Notes: generated by a model from the letters alone, not told the origin. A stretch of DNA of 64,000 bases from Changpingibacter yushuensis (GCF_014041995.1 NZ_CP059492.1:1240001-1304000); one strand, 5' to 3'; positions 43,125 through 59,098 are shown, counted from the first letter of the stretch. Numbers and translations: made by a program.

Positions 43125-44684
43125 TCACACAGAAACTGAAGCGTACTTACGTGAGCGGTGCTCGAAGACGATGGCGAGTACCAGAGCGCAGGTAATGCAC
43201 ACGGCGATGACGGCCAGTCCGGCCGCGAGGCCGAGGTACCAGTCCGCTGATGTCGTTCCGCCACGGTAGGTGGAGTAGAGCACCCCTGTTATCAGTGCGT
43301 TGCCGATCGCGGTGGCAATTCGTTGGGTGGTCTGTTGCAAACCGCCCGCAGTACCGCCGTTGGCGGCAGGAACGTCCATCATCGCAGTGGTCTGGTTCGC
43401 AGCGCCCATGCTGCCGGCACCAAGTCCTAGTGGTAGGAGTCCAAGAATGAGCCACCAGTGGGACCACCCACGGTCCGCCAGCCCCCAGGAAATGAACCCC
43501 GTCATGACAACAGATGTCAGTATGAGTGAAAGGCCCAACACCTGGATCTGCTTGCCGTACTCAATAGAGTGCTTTCCGGACCACATTGCTGCCGTGCCGG
43601 AAAGGACAGCGTAAGGAAGGCCGATCAGGCCTACATCAAGGGCCGTACCATGGAGACCTTGTTGAATGAAGAGTGCTAGGACCACGAATATGGTCGAGCT
43701 CCCAAGAAACTGGAGTCCTCCGATTGCTGTGCAATATGTGAAGGAACGAAGCCGGAACATACTCATGTCCACCATCGGGAGGTTGCCGAGCTGTGCATAG
43801 CGCTTTTCCCACCACACCCAGGTGACGAGTAACACCACAGCGCATGGCAAAAGGGCAAACCGCCACGTAATGGTGTGGAGCATGAATGGCAGCATGATGC
43901 ACAACACTGCGGCGACAAGGAGAACCATTCCTAGGGGATCGAGGTCCAGTTGTGACCGACGAGGTGCAGTTGGGCTGCTCGTTTCGCGGACTTCAGAACT
44001 CAAGGAATCAGAGCCTGAAGCAGTAGACCTTGAGGCGTCAGACTCTAAGTGGTCCTGGGCTTCAGCTCCCTTATGTGCGTTTGCGAAGGGCAAAAACTGC
44101 GTGGCAGCGATGATTCCCACCACGCCGATTGGTACGTTGATGAAGAAGCTATAGCGCCAGCCTGTTTGGCTCCCGAAGATCTGAACCAGAGTGCCAGATA
44201 TAAGTGGGCCCAGCGCAACCGACACGGCAACCACGAGGCCCATGTATCCAAAAGCTCGCGCGCGGGCCTTTCCCTGAAAGTACTGCTGGATAAGGCCGGT
44301 CACCTGCGGCGAATAGAAGCCTGCACCAATCCCTTGAAGTACTCGGAGCAAGTTGAGGTGCAGGGCGTTGTCAGCGAGTCCACATCCAAGGGAAGCCAGT
44401 GTGAAGAGTGTGAGCCCTGTGACCCACATTCCGGGGCGTCCAAACATATCTCCAAGCCGCCCGGTGGGTACAAGCGTGATACCAACTGCCAGCGCATATC
44501 CCGAAAGGACAAACTGAATATCGGTCTCTGAAGAATGCATAGATCCTTGGATGGAGGCAAGAAGGTTGTTCACTGAGCTGACCTGAAGAAGTGAGAGCAT
44601 AAGTGAGATGAGCAAGACCGCGAGCATCCAATTGCGGTCATACCGGCGGTTTGACCCCGCTACGGTGAAGTACCGGGTGTTCAT
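43125..44684 (-). CDS. MFS transporter, DHA2/EmrB-QacA-like, second of a tandem pair
   Basis: The protein has 519 residues with many hydrophobic segments along its length, consistent with the 14-helix drug:H+ antiporter 2 type. Motif A is present as GRLGDMFGRPG after the second helix, and a helix 4-5 motif IGAGFYSPQVTGLIQQYF follows. A long charged central loop (EAQDHLESDASRSTASGSDS) separates the halves. Its start overlaps the stop of the next gene by four bases, and the two proteins share the N-terminus (M-N-x-RYF-V-GS-RRYDRN). Efflux of a toxic compound or metabolite is likely; the substrate is unknown. Confidence 0.85.
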   Translation of the reverse strand: MNTRYFTVAGSNRRYDRNWMLAVLLISLMLSLLQVSSVNNLLASIQGSMHSSETDIQFVLSGYALAVGITLVPTGRLGDMFGRPGMWVTGLTLFTLASLGCGLADNALHLNLLRVLQGIGAGFYSPQVTGLIQQYFQGKARARAFGYMGLVVAVSVALGPLISGTLVQIFGSQTGWRYSFFINVPIGVVGIIAATQFLPFANAHKGAEAQDHLESDASRSTASGSDSLSSEVRETSSPTAPRRSQLDLDPLGMVLLVAAVLCIMLPFMLHTITWRFALLPCAVVLLVTWVWWEKRYAQLGNLPMVDMSMFRLRSFTYCTAIGGLQFLGSSTIFVVLALFIQQGLHGTALDVGLIGLPYAVLSGTAAMWSGKHSIEYGKQIQVLGLSLILTSVVMTGFISWGLADRGWSHWWLILGLLPLGLGAGSMGAANQTTAMMDVPAANGGTAGGLQQTTQRIATAIGNALITGVLYSTYRGGTTSADWYLGLAAGLAVIAVCITCALVLAIVFEHRSRKYASVSV

Positions 44685-46249
44685 GCGCCAACCTCCGCCG
44701 ACACGAGGACTTCGGCGGTCTCAGCGCGGCGATGCTTGGCCAACGCCACGATTGTGGCTACGAGCGAGCAGCCGGCAACTACTGCGATAACGGTCATTCC
44801 GAGCCCAAAGGCATGAAACCATTGGGTGTTTCCGGCCGAAGAACCGGTGCGGGCGCCAGAGCTGACTGCAAAGAACACCGCCGTCACGAGCGCATTGCCA
44901 ATTGCGGTGGCTATACGTTGTGTTGTTTGGTAAACGCCGCCAGCAGTACCACCGTGGGAAGCCGGAACATCCAGCATCGCCGTGGTCTGATTTGCAGCGC
45001 CCATGCATCCCAATCCACATCCCAGCAGAATGAGAGGAAGCGAGAGCCACCACACGGCACCGCCCTCAGAGATGTACCAAGCAACGGCGATTGCGATGAG
45101 AGCTGCAACCGTTGCAAGGCTCATTGCGAGCACCTGAAGCTGCCAACCCTTCTCTAGCGCGTGCTTTCCGGACCAAACCGCAGCAAATGCGGATGCGACC
45201 GCGCTGGGTAGGCCCACAAGACCCACTACCAGAGCGCTCGCTCCCATTCCGTTTTGGAGGAACATAGCGAGAATGACGAATACTGAGGTAGTCCCCAAGA
45301 ATTGGAGGGCCGTAATACCAACGGAGGAACTGAAGGTGTTCAGCCTAAACAGATCGAGATCAACCATAGGGATGTGACCGCGGCGCTTGTAAGAGACTTC
45401 CCAGCACACCCAGGTCACACCGATCACCACACCGCCAATCAGCATAAACCAGCGCCACGAAGCTGAAGCCATGAAGGGCAACATGATTCCCAGAACAGCG
45501 AGGCAGAGCAGAATCATGCCCACTGGATCGAGATCGAGCTTGGATCCGTACTTGCGAGGTGCGGGCCGCCCGGCAGCAGACTCCTGAGCGACATACTCCC
45601 GTTCGTTGGCATCGGCATCTGGTCCAATCGTGCGCCGCTCTTTGCCGAACGGAAGAAGGGTGAAGGCGAAGAAGAGTCCAATGAGCCCGATAGGAGCGTT
45701 GATGAGAAAGCTCCAACGCCATCCGGAATCATCGCCGAGCCACGCTACGAACAGGCCAGAAAGAATCGGGCCGGTGGCAACAGACACGGAGATGACTAAG
45801 CCCATGAAGCCAAAGGCTCGGGCGCGCGCTCGGCCGTCGAAGTACTGCTGGATGAGCCCCGTGACCTGCGGAGAAAACACTCCAGCACCAATACCCTGAA
45901 TGATCCGCATTGCGTTGAGAGGGGCGGCGTCGTTCATGAGGCCACAAGCAAAAGAACCGAGCACAAATATCACTAGGCCAATGACAAACATGCCGGACCG
46001 GCCAAACACGTCGCCAAGGCGTCCAGAGGGTACTAGAACGATGCCAACGGCCAGCGCATATCCCGAAAGTACCCACTGAACATCTGAACTTGAAGCATCC
46101 AATCCGGCCTGCATGGCTGGAAGAAGATTGTCTACCGAACTTACCTGCAAAAGCGACATAGCCAGAGGTATAAGCAATACTGCTAGCAGTTTGTTGCGAT
46201 CGTAGCGTCGGTCGGAGCCGGGCACAGAGAAATAGCGTGATTCGTTCAT
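44681..46249 (-). CDS. MFS transporter, DHA2/EmrB-QacA-like, first of a tandem pair
   Basis: The protein has 522 residues from ATG 46249, preceded on the minus strand by AAAGGA; further upstream codons are open but lack a start signal. The N-terminus MNESRYFSVPGSDRRYDRNK and motif A GRLGDVFGRSG are followed by IGAGVFSPQVTGLIQQYFDG. It is clearly a paralogue of the gene that follows it: long segments align, including LLQVSSV-NLLP and MGAANQTTAMLDVPA. Tandem duplication gives two exporters in one transcript. Whether they act separately or together is unknown. Confidence 0.86.
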   Translation of the reverse strand: MNESRYFSVPGSDRRYDRNKLLAVLLIPLAMSLLQVSSVDNLLPAMQAGLDASSSDVQWVLSGYALAVGIVLVPSGRLGDVFGRSGMFVIGLVIFVLGSFACGLMNDAAPLNAMRIIQGIGAGVFSPQVTGLIQQYFDGRARARAFGFMGLVISVSVATGPILSGLFVAWLGDDSGWRWSFLINAPIGLIGLFFAFTLLPFGKERRTIGPDADANEREYVAQESAAGRPAPRKYGSKLDLDPVGMILLCLAVLGIMLPFMASASWRWFMLIGGVVIGVTWVCWEVSYKRRGHIPMVDLDLFRLNTFSSSVGITALQFLGTTSVFVILAMFLQNGMGASALVVGLVGLPSAVASAFAAVWSGKHALEKGWQLQVLAMSLATVAALIAIAVAWYISEGGAVWWLSLPLILLGCGLGCMGAANQTTAMLDVPASHGGTAGGVYQTTQRIATAIGNALVTAVFFAVSSGARTGSSAGNTQWFHAFGLGMTVIAVVAGCSLVATIVALAKHRRAETAEVLVSAEVGA

Positions 46250-46283
46250 GGAGTCCTTTCGTCCTATTAGGTTATCCGCGAAA

Positions 46284-46297
46284 TCACGCAATTGTGA
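46284..46297. promoter_or_regulatory. Possible operator palindrome upstream of the MFS pair
   Basis: TCACGCAATTGTGA is an inverted repeat (TCAC-N6-GTGA) in the 142-base divergent region between the MFS pair and the nitroreductase gene. A TetR- or MarR-type regulator site is possible but no regulator gene lies here. Confidence 0.3.
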
Positions 46298-46391
46298 GTA
46301 CCCAAGACGGAGAGAATTGACACGTCCACAAGGCATTGAACTCGCGCATTTCACCTATGCGACATAGCCGCAGTGATCAGCCGTTCGTGTC

Positions 46392-47165
46392 ATGATTGAC
46401 ACCATGGAACCAATCACCTCCACAATTTCTGTGCAATTGGAGCATCGAACCATTCGGAAGTTCACGGCCGAATCCCTCAGCTCTGAACAGTTCAATCAAC
46501 TCATGGAAGTGGCTCGATCTACGGCCACATCTCGCGGCTTGCAGCACGCCTCGATTATCCGCGTTACCGATCAAGATCTTCGCAATGAGATGGCGGCGAT
46601 CGCTACTCAGGCTTACATGGCAGACTCGCCCGAGCTTCTCCTGTTCATTGTGGATACGCATCGTTCTCAACGCATCTTGGACGAAAACGGAAGCGATGGG
46701 CCCGGCGCTCGCTCGATGGATTCCTTCACGGAAGGATTCACGGATGCCTGCCTCATGGCGCAAAATGTTGCGGTGGCGGCGGAGTCGATGGGACTTGGCA
46801 CAAACTTCTTTGGGAACGTTCTCAATGACGTTCCGCGAATAGTTGAGTTACTAAAACTCCCTAAGTTGACATTCCCAGTGCTCGGGTTGACGATGGGATT
46901 CCCTGATCAGGAGCCTCAGCTGAAGCCTCGAATGGATATGAGCCTTCGCGTGATGGAGAACGGATACACCGAACCGGAATCGTGGAGCAACGCGTTGTCT
47001 GAGTACGACGACGTCATGCAGACCTACTACGATTTGCGCGACGCTAACCGAAGGGTCGATTCCTTCACCAAGCAGACGGTCGGACGCCTCGCGGCGGTCA
47101 ATCCGATGCGGGCGCGGATGGTTGAATTCATCGCGTCCCAAGGATTCGACGTCGACCCGGTTTAG
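46392..47165 (+). CDS. NfsA-like nitroreductase family protein
   Basis: The protein has 257 residues from ATG 46392; ATG 46404 (MEPITSTISVQLEHRTIRKF) is an equally good start. Features are HRTIRKFTAESLSSEQFNQL (FMN phosphate contacts), VARSTATSRGLQHASIIRV, the central TEGFTDACLMAQNVAVAAES helix, and MGLGTNFFGNVLNDVPRIVE. The NfsA/FRP group uses FMN and NADPH to reduce nitro compounds, quinones or flavins. Divergent from the exporter pair, it may belong to the same detoxification response. Its last five codons and stop TAG are the first unit of a 17-bp tandem repeat. Confidence 0.88.
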   Translation: MIDTMEPITSTISVQLEHRTIRKFTAESLSSEQFNQLMEVARSTATSRGLQHASIIRVTDQDLRNEMAAIATQAYMADSPELLLFIVDTHRSQRILDENGSDGPGARSMDSFTEGFTDACLMAQNVAVAAESMGLGTNFFGNVLNDVPRIVELLKLPKLTFPVLGLTMGFPDQEPQLKPRMDMSLRVMENGYTEPESWSNALSEYDDVMQTYYDLRDANRRVDSFTKQTVGRLAAVNPMRARMVEFIASQGFDVDPV

Positions 47166-47266
47166 ACGTCGACCCGGTTTAGACGTCGACCCGGTTTAGA
47201 CGTCGACCCGGTCTGGACGTAGACCCGGTTTAGACGTAGACCCGGTTTAGACGTAGACCCGGTTTA
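47148..47266. repeat. 17-bp tandem array (seven units) starting inside the nitroreductase gene end
   Basis: GACGTCGACCCGGTTTA is repeated at 47148, 47165 and 47182, with a changed copy at 47199, then three copies of GACGTAGACCCGGTTTA at 47216, 47233 and 47250. The first unit encodes the C-terminal DVDPV and the start of the stop TAG. Because 17 is not a multiple of three, each copy puts TAG in a new frame. Confidence 0.95.
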
Positions 47267-47338
47267 GCATGCGAACAGCGCAACTGAATCGCCACGGAGT
47301 AACCACATAACTTCCGAATCACCGCTGGATGTGAGAGC

Positions 47339-48715
47339 TTACTGGAGCGGCCTGCCGCGCAGGTCCATCCCGAGCCTTCGATAGGCCGGGCGAATCAAAG
47401 CCGTCACCCATGCCGCTCCGGCTAAGCCAATTCCAGCGGTGGTCCAGAGACTCGCCGAGACACCGATGGCGTGAGTCATGCCAGAGGCAATAAACGGCCC
47501 AGCTGCTGTGCCAATGTTTGCAATGGCTTGCCAGAGGCCGAGGAAGTCGGCCTTATTCTGATTCGGTGAGAGATCCGCCCCAGTAGTCATCACTACGCCC
47601 GCACCAAACCCATTGCCGAGGCCAAGAACGCATGCTCCCACCACAAATCCTGGTACCGTCTGCCACGCGAGCATGATGATGATTCCGGCAGGCATAACTG
47701 TCAGGGTGGGGATGAGTGCGGCGAGGCGCCCATGCTTGTCCATGAGACCGCCAGAGGCGAGAAACATGATCGAGTCCACCAACGCAGAGACCGTGAAGGT
47801 CGCGGTGATGACCGTTTCGTCCACACCTAGAAACGCACCCCACAGAGGCACAATGACGTTTCGGTTGGCACGCAGGATTGCAATGGCATTGATCCCGATG
47901 CCCATGATGGCGGTGGCGAAGGGAGAAGGCACAGTCTTCTCCGGTGTCCCGCCGGTCCCTCCAAGCTGAGAATCCTTCGCTATCTTCCCTGGTGCGGGTT
48001 TCGTGGCAGCGTGAGAGCTACGAATGAGGTTTTCGGGCGGCGTGGCGGAATCCGCGGCAAGTACATGTGCAGAAGTTGGCGGAGTTGGGGGGACAAGAAA
48101 CATGACAACCATGACGGTTGCAATGAGCGTGGTAGCAAAACTCAGCCAGAACACGGATCCGATGAACCAGATTCCAATGAGCAGGGTGGAGAACGCAGGA
48201 CCAACGAGCTGACCAAGGCGTGTCATGCCACCCAACATGGACAATCCACGTGCTCTCCATGAAGTTCCCACGGATTCTGCCACATAAGCTTGGCGGCCCA
48301 ACTGCCATATGTTTGCGCCAATGGAGATGAGCACGAGCGAAACAACGAAAGCCGATTTCGCGAACGGCTGGTTGTCCTCGCCAATGACAAGCGCGCTGAT
48401 CGAAACGAGGATGGCGATCATCGTGACGATGCCCGCGCTGATGAGCGCCCTTCTATCGCCGATTCGTGTAATGAGCCGCCCCAAAGGTGGGGCAGCAAAA
48501 ACGCCGACCAGTCCAAACACACCCACGGCGGCAGACGAACCAGCCTCAGAGAAGCCAATAGAGAGCGCCGCGAGTACCAGCACAGGACTAATTGCACCCG
48601 TGCCAATTGCGAAGACTAGTGCAGGAACATAGACGGGCAGCGCGAGTGAGCGAAGCGGGTTCGTGCTCGGTGGCTTGTCTTGCTTGGGTTGTTCCGGTCT
48701 CGAAGATCGTGTCAC
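47339..48715 (-). CDS. MFS transporter, third in the region
   Basis: The protein has 458 residues with about 12 hydrophobic segments and a hydrophilic central loop (around residues 215-260). It starts [20 protein letters not shown] and has a motif A-like stretch [20 protein letters not shown]. It is not a close relative of the tandem pair: length and motifs differ. The gene overlaps argF by four bases and is downstream of it in the same transcript. That might suggest transport of an arginine-pathway compound, but MFS specificity cannot be judged. Confidence 0.82.
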   Translation of the reverse strand: MTRSSRPEQPKQDKPPSTNPLRSLALPVYVPALVFAIGTGAISPVLVLAALSIGFSEAGSSAAVGVFGLVGVFAAPPLGRLITRIGDRRALISAGIVTMIAILVSISALVIGEDNQPFAKSAFVVSLVLISIGANIWQLGRQAYVAESVGTSWRARGLSMLGGMTRLGQLVGPAFSTLLIGIWFIGSVFWLSFATTLIATVMVVMFLVPPTPPTSAHVLAADSATPPENLIRSSHAATKPAPGKIAKDSQLGGTGGTPEKTVPSPFATAIMGIGINAIAILRANRNVIVPLWGAFLGVDETVITATFTVSALVDSIMFLASGGLMDKHGRLAALIPTLTVMPAGIIIMLAWQTVPGFVVGACVLGLGNGFGAGVVMTTGADLSPNQNKADFLGLWQAIANIGTAAGPFIASGMTHAIGVSASLWTTAGIGLAGAAWVTALIRPAYRRLGMDLRGRPLQ

Positions 48716-49701
48716 AGCGTCGCAACCATGACGGCCTTGATTGTGTGCATGCGGTTCTCAGCCTGATCAAAGACCACCGAGTTGGGCCCTTCGAACACTT
48801 CGTCTGTCGCTTCCAGAGCGTTCATTCCAGTCAACTCGTAGACAGAGCGTCCCACTTGGGTCTCCAAGTCGTGGAACGAAGGCAGGCAGTGCATGAAGAT
48901 AGCTTTCGAGTTCCCGGTCAGTTCCATCGTCTTCTGACTGACTTGATAGTCCCGCAAGGCCGCAACGCGATCTTGCCACACTTCCTTAGGCTCTCCCATG
49001 GAAACCCAGATGTCGGTTGAAACCGCGTCGGCACCACGTACGCCGGCTTCGACGTCGTCGGTAATTGTTATTCGTGCTCCGGTCTGGGCCGCGAACTGAT
49101 TCGCAATTGCGATCGCCTCAGAATCGGGCTGGAACTCCTTTGGCGCCACGATGCGAACGTCCATGCCGAGCATTGCAGATGAGACCAGTAGTGAACGTCC
49201 CGTGTTGAAGCGAGCATCCCCAAGGTAGGCGTGCGCGACGTCGGAAAATGGCTTGTTCGTGTGTTCGCGAATCGTCAGAGCATCAGCCAGCATTTGAGTG
49301 GGATGCCACTCGTCAGTCAGTCCGTTGAAGACCGGGACGCCTGCGCGCTCGGAAAGCTTCTCAATGTCGCTTTGATGATCGCCGCGGAACTCGATGCCGT
49401 CGAACATGCGGCCCAAGACGCGTGCCGTGTCTGCTACCGACTCTTTGTGGCCAATCTGTGAACTGCTGGGATCTAGGTACGTGGTATGGGCACCTTGTTG
49501 GAACGCAGCAAGTTCGAAAGCGCATCGGGTGCGCGTGGACGTCTTCTCGAATATAAGCGCTATCGACTTGCCGATGAGGCGCTGGCGCTCGGTCCCTGAT
49601 CGCCGCTCAGCTTTGAGCTGTTCGGCTAGATCCACAAATGATGCCCATTCGGCAGGGGTAAAGTCGCATTCCTTGAGGAAGGATCGTCCGTGAAGTGTCA
49701 T
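48712..49701 (-). CDS. argF: Ornithine carbamoyltransferase
   Basis: The protein has 329 residues. Carbamoyl-phosphate site [13 protein letters not shown] (about 50-62) and [12 protein letters not shown] are intact, and the ornithine site includes [10 protein letters not shown] and [13 protein letters not shown]. It makes citrulline from ornithine and carbamoyl phosphate. Length and C-terminal NRMHTIKA fit both the anabolic ArgF and the catabolic ArcB. The divergent neighbour argH favours a biosynthetic role, but there is no argG or arcA here, so the direction is not certain. Product and family are sure. Confidence 0.93.
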   Translation of the reverse strand: MTLHGRSFLKECDFTPAEWASFVDLAEQLKAERRSGTERQRLIGKSIALIFEKTSTRTRCAFELAAFQQGAHTTYLDPSSSQIGHKESVADTARVLGRMFDGIEFRGDHQSDIEKLSERAGVPVFNGLTDEWHPTQMLADALTIREHTNKPFSDVAHAYLGDARFNTGRSLLVSSAMLGMDVRIVAPKEFQPDSEAIAIANQFAAQTGARITITDDVEAGVRGADAVSTDIWVSMGEPKEVWQDRVAALRDYQVSQKTMELTGNSKAIFMHCLPSFHDLETQVGRSVYELTGMNALEATDEVFEGPNSVVFDQAENRMHTIKAVMVATL

Positions 49702-49797
49702 GCGTGCCAGTTTAGCCGTGAGTTGTGGGTGAGCGAGTTGCGCAGAGTTTCCGTGGACCCGCAGGGTCTAACGCACATGCAAAGCTGTGTGAGGTAA

Positions 49798-51279
<1,482 letters not shown>

Positions 51280-51327
51280 GGCCGTCGGACGATGGAGAGC
51301 GGGCGGGATTGATTGACGGCGGTCGGG

Positions 51328-52008
51328 ATGATTGACGTTTTGTTGAGTCCGTTGGAAGTGGCCCCATCTCTTCTGGGTGCAGTTGTCAGTGCCAATGGAG
51401 TTTCGGTGCGCTTGACCGAAGTTGAGGCATATTGTGGCGGATCGGATCCCGCCTCTCACGCTTTTCGAGGAAAGACGGCCGCAAATGCCGTCATGTTTGG
51501 TGAACCTGGGCGTCTCTATGTCTACTTCACGTATGGCATGCACTATTGCATGAATCTTGTATGCCTCCCGGAAGGCGATCCGGGAGGCGTACTCATTCGT
51601 GCTGGCGAGGTGATTGCGGGAGAAGAATCAGCGCGCGGTCGCAGACCGGGCGTTGTGCGCCACCGCGATCTCGCGCGTGGCCCGGCGAACCTAGCCAAGT
51701 GCCTCGGTGTTGATGGTGAGTACAACGGGCGTCGCGTACGTATCGGGGATTCCGGTGCGGAGTTTGGTGGTGACGACGTCGTCGTCCACAGCAGTGTGGA
51801 CCAACAAGGAGCTGTCTCTCAGGGGCCGCGAGTTGGGGTCTCGGGTGTTGGTGGGGACGGTTTGCTGTATCCGTGGCGATTCTGGCTCAGCGAGGATCCG
51901 ACCGTGTCCGCATATCGGCGAGGGGGAGGATCGCGAGCCAAGCACGGACAGAAGGCGAAGATCCAGGCGCGAGATTCCCGGCTTGGGGGCGATGCACGGC
52001 CGGAATAG
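51328..52008 (+). CDS. DNA-3-methyladenine glycosylase (AAG/MPG type)
   Basis: The protein has 226 residues from ATG 51328; a TTG at 51313 adds five residues. Conserved parts of the AAG family are RLTEVEAYCGGSDPASHAFR (with the general-base Glu in TEVEAY), GRLYVYFTYGMHYCMNLVCL and GVLIRAGEVIAG. It removes alkylated purines from DNA in base-excision repair. The C-terminus is Gly/Arg/Lys-rich (RGGGSRAKHGQKAKIQARDS) beyond the family core. It lies 49 bases after argH and may be co-transcribed. Confidence 0.9.
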   Translation: MIDVLLSPLEVAPSLLGAVVSANGVSVRLTEVEAYCGGSDPASHAFRGKTAANAVMFGEPGRLYVYFTYGMHYCMNLVCLPEGDPGGVLIRAGEVIAGEESARGRRPGVVRHRDLARGPANLAKCLGVDGEYNGRRVRIGDSGAEFGGDDVVVHSSVDQQGAVSQGPRVGVSGVGGDGLLYPWRFWLSEDPTVSAYRRGGGSRAKHGQKAKIQARDSRLGGDARPE

Positions 52009-52094
52009 TGCAGCGCGGCCGTGCCTGTGGCGCATCAAAGAGGAAGTGCGGACTGAGTTCGCGTGCGGGGCGGGAAGCAGGCACACTGTAACTT

Positions 52095-52113
52095 GTGGCC
52101 GAAACGCGGCCAC
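52095..52113 (+). promoter_or_regulatory. Small hairpin before tyrS
   Basis: GTGGCCG-AAACG-CGGCCAC: 7-bp stem, 5-base loop, 8 bases before the ribosome binding site. No T-box features were seen. Confidence 0.4.
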
Positions 52114-52134
52114 CACTTGCGGAAAGGTATAGAC

Positions 52135-53394
52135 GTGACTGACGTCCTCGATGAACTCCAGTGGCGTGGGCTTATTGCTCAACACACCGACTTGGATGAG
52201 CTGCGGGCAGCTCTCAACGAGGGATCCGTTACCTTCTATTGTGGTTTTGACCCCACGGCAGCATCGCTGCATCACGGACACCTCGTTGCTGTGAAGCTTA
52301 TGCGTCACCTCCAGCTCGCTGGGCACAACCCTTTGGCGTTGGTAGGTGGTGCGACGGGAATGATTGGCGACCCGCGGGATAAGGGTGAGCGCACCCTGAA
52401 TACAAAAGACGTTGTGGCCGAATGGACAGGAGCTCTTCAGGCCCAACTTGAAAGCCTTCTGGATTTTGAGGGCCCCCACGCTGCAAAGATTGTCAACAAC
52501 CTTGACTGGACATCAGAGCTCTCAGCCATAGATTTCCTGCGCGATGTGGGTAAGAATTTCCGGCTGGGGACGATGCTGTCCAAGGACATCGTGGCGCGCC
52601 GCTTGAACTCTGAAGAAGGAATCTCCTTCACTGAGTTCAGCTACCAGATTCTCCAGGCGAATGATTTCCTAGAGCTGTACCGCAGGTACGGCTGCACGCT
52701 TGAACTAGGCGGCAACGACCAATGGGGCAATCTGGTGGGTGGCATGGACCTGATCAGAAAGGTCGAGGGCAAGGCCGTTCATGTTCTGACCAACCCCATC
52801 ATCACTAAGGCCGATGGCACCAAGTTCGGCAAGACCGAGGGCGGCGCCATTTGGCTCAATCCCGACATGCTGAGCCCGTACAAGTTCTTCCAGTTCTGGC
52901 TGAATACATCTGACGAAGACGTCATCCGCATGCTCAAGGTATTCACCTTCCGCACCCGCGAGGAGATCGAGGAGCTGGAGAAAGCCGTGGCCGAGCGTCC
53001 GGGCGCACGTGAGGCTCAGAGAGCATTGGCTGAAGATGTCACCTCGTGGGTACATGGTGGTGAGAACACGGAGCGCGTCAAGCAGGCATCGCGCGCGTTG
53101 TTCGGTGGCGAGGACCTTGGTGAACTCGATGAACGCACGCTTGGCGACGCCGTCGCGGAGCTACCTGACGTCACTGCATCGGTTGGAACACCGATTGTGG
53201 AGCTGTTTGTAGGTGCGGCCTTAGAAAAGGGGATGGGTGCCGCCCGCAGAACGATTGCTTCAGGTGGTTTGTACCTCAACAATGAGAAGGTCACCGACCC
53301 TGACCAAGTTCTTGGAACTGATGATGTGCTGGGTGGGGGCATTGCCCTCATTCGCAAGGGCAAGAAGAACTTGGCGGTAGTGCGCGTCAACTAG
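52135..53394 (+). CDS. tyrS: Tyrosyl-tRNA synthetase
   Basis: The protein has 419 residues from GTG 52135 with GGAAAGG at 52121-52127. It has the class I HIGH-like segment FDPTAASLHHGHLVAVKLM, the ALVGGATGMIGDPR stretch, and the KMSKS-like loop DGTKFGKTEG. A C-terminal S4 domain (ARRTIASGGLYLNNEKVTDP) ends the protein. It charges tRNA-Tyr. A very strong terminator follows at 53482. In related actinobacteria tyrS heads the region leading to tlyA, nadK and recN; here the rRNA operon follows first. Confidence 0.96.
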   Translation: MTDVLDELQWRGLIAQHTDLDELRAALNEGSVTFYCGFDPTAASLHHGHLVAVKLMRHLQLAGHNPLALVGGATGMIGDPRDKGERTLNTKDVVAEWTGALQAQLESLLDFEGPHAAKIVNNLDWTSELSAIDFLRDVGKNFRLGTMLSKDIVARRLNSEEGISFTEFSYQILQANDFLELYRRYGCTLELGGNDQWGNLVGGMDLIRKVEGKAVHVLTNPIITKADGTKFGKTEGGAIWLNPDMLSPYKFFQFWLNTSDEDVIRMLKVFTFRTREEIEELEKAVAERPGAREAQRALAEDVTSWVHGGENTERVKQASRALFGGEDLGELDERTLGDAVAELPDVTASVGTPIVELFVGAALEKGMGAARRTIASGGLYLNNEKVTDPDQVLGTDDVLGGGIALIRKGKKNLAVVRVN

Positions 53395-53481
53395 CTGATT
53401 GCCGCCGTTTAACAACCTAACCGTCGTCGTGTGGCAGTGGCGGCTAGCACTGAATGTGGCGGTGTACCGAGCTGACTCTGG

Positions 53482-53525
53482 CCGGGAGGTGGTGAGACAA
53501 CGTGGTTTGTCTCACCACCTCCCGG
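53482..53525 (+). terminator. Terminator of tyrS, abutting the rRNA promoter
   Basis: A perfect 19-bp stem (53482-53500 with 53507-53525) with a 6-base loop and a short T run that is itself the start of the rrn -35 (TTGACG at 53527). It would stop read-through just before the rRNA promoter. Confidence 0.88.
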
Positions 53526-53526
53526 T

Positions 53527-53556
53527 TTGACGCACGTGCGCTGCGATCGGTAAAGT
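53527..53556 (+). promoter_or_regulatory. rrn promoter P1
   Basis: TTGACG, 18 bases, TAAAGT. Near-consensus sigma-A type. Confidence 0.75.
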
Positions 53557-53659
53557 CTTTACCTGTCGCCGGGACGCGATGAACTCACCAAGAAGATCTG
53601 GTAAGCGGATTCATGTCCCGAAGATCCTTAATGAATTGGATCTGATGGTCGCCAAGTAA

Positions 53660-53688
53660 TTGACTTGGCGGTTAAGATCCGGTAAATT
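53660..53688 (+). promoter_or_regulatory. rrn promoter P2
   Basis: TTGACT, 17 bases, TAAATT. Second near-consensus promoter, giving a leader of about 240 bases to 16S. The leader (53695-53933) is G/T-rich with no open frame; a TTTGAGTACTTGATAGTGTG stretch resembles actinobacterial rRNA antitermination or processing leader sequence. Confidence 0.75.
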
Positions 53689-53933
53689 AAGTGTTCGCCC
53701 CCTTGGAGGGAATTTGCTGATGGCAGGTTCTTTCGGGGTGTGGGTGTGGTGTTTGAGTACTTGATAGTGTGTGGATGTTTTGAGTGACTGTTTGGGCTCT
53801 TTGTGGGTCTGGATGGTGTGTTTTTTTGGGATGGCCTGTTGTGGGTTGTTCTGTTTGGGCTGTTTCGGGTTCTCGTTGTGGGGGTTCGGGGTGGTCTTAT
53901 TTTTTTGTGAGTCTGTTGTCAGATTTCTCTGTT

Positions 53934-58797
<4,864 letters not shown>

Positions 58798-58844
58798 ACA
58801 CTCTCACCATGAGCATCATGGTGTGGGTTATAAACCTCTTGTTT

Positions 58845-58859
58845 GCGTCCACTATGCGA
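58845..58859 (+). promoter_or_regulatory. Right arm of the 23S rRNA processing stem
   Basis: Complement of the arm at 55641-55655, in the 23S-5S spacer. Confidence 0.75.
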
Positions 58860-58910
58860 TAATCGATCCCCACACCGGCGGATAAGCATACACACAGAAA
58901 CCCGTATAAC

Positions 58911-59030
58911 GTGACGGTGGTCATAGCGGCAGGGAAACGCCCGGTCCCATTCCGAACCCGGAAGCTAAGCCTGCCAGCGCCGATGGTACTGCACTCGCCA
59001 GGGTGTGGGAGAGTAGGACACCGCCGCCAC
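58911..59030 (+). rRNA. rrf: 5S ribosomal RNA
   Basis: About 120 bases with GCCCGGTCCCATTCCGAACC and AGGGTGTGGGAGAGTAGGAC. The ends pair as GTGACGGTGG with CCGCCGCCAC. Confidence 0.95.
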
Positions 59031-59041
59031 ACACATTGGTA

Positions 59042-59098
59042 TCGAGCCCCCAGCCCTGGGCACAACCGGACACCCGGCCCCCAGGACCAGGGGCTCGA
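59042..59098 (+). terminator. Terminator-like stem after the rRNA operon
   Basis: TCGAGCCCC (59042-59050) pairs with GGGGCTCGA (59090-59098), and within it CCTGGG (59055-59060) pairs with CCCAGG (59080-59085). There is no clear T run, so it may be a processing or factor-dependent structure. Confidence 0.55.

Noticed and set aside
52009-52134. T-box riboswitch before tyrS
   Set aside because: Only a small hairpin is present; no specifier loop, T-box sequence or antiterminator was seen.
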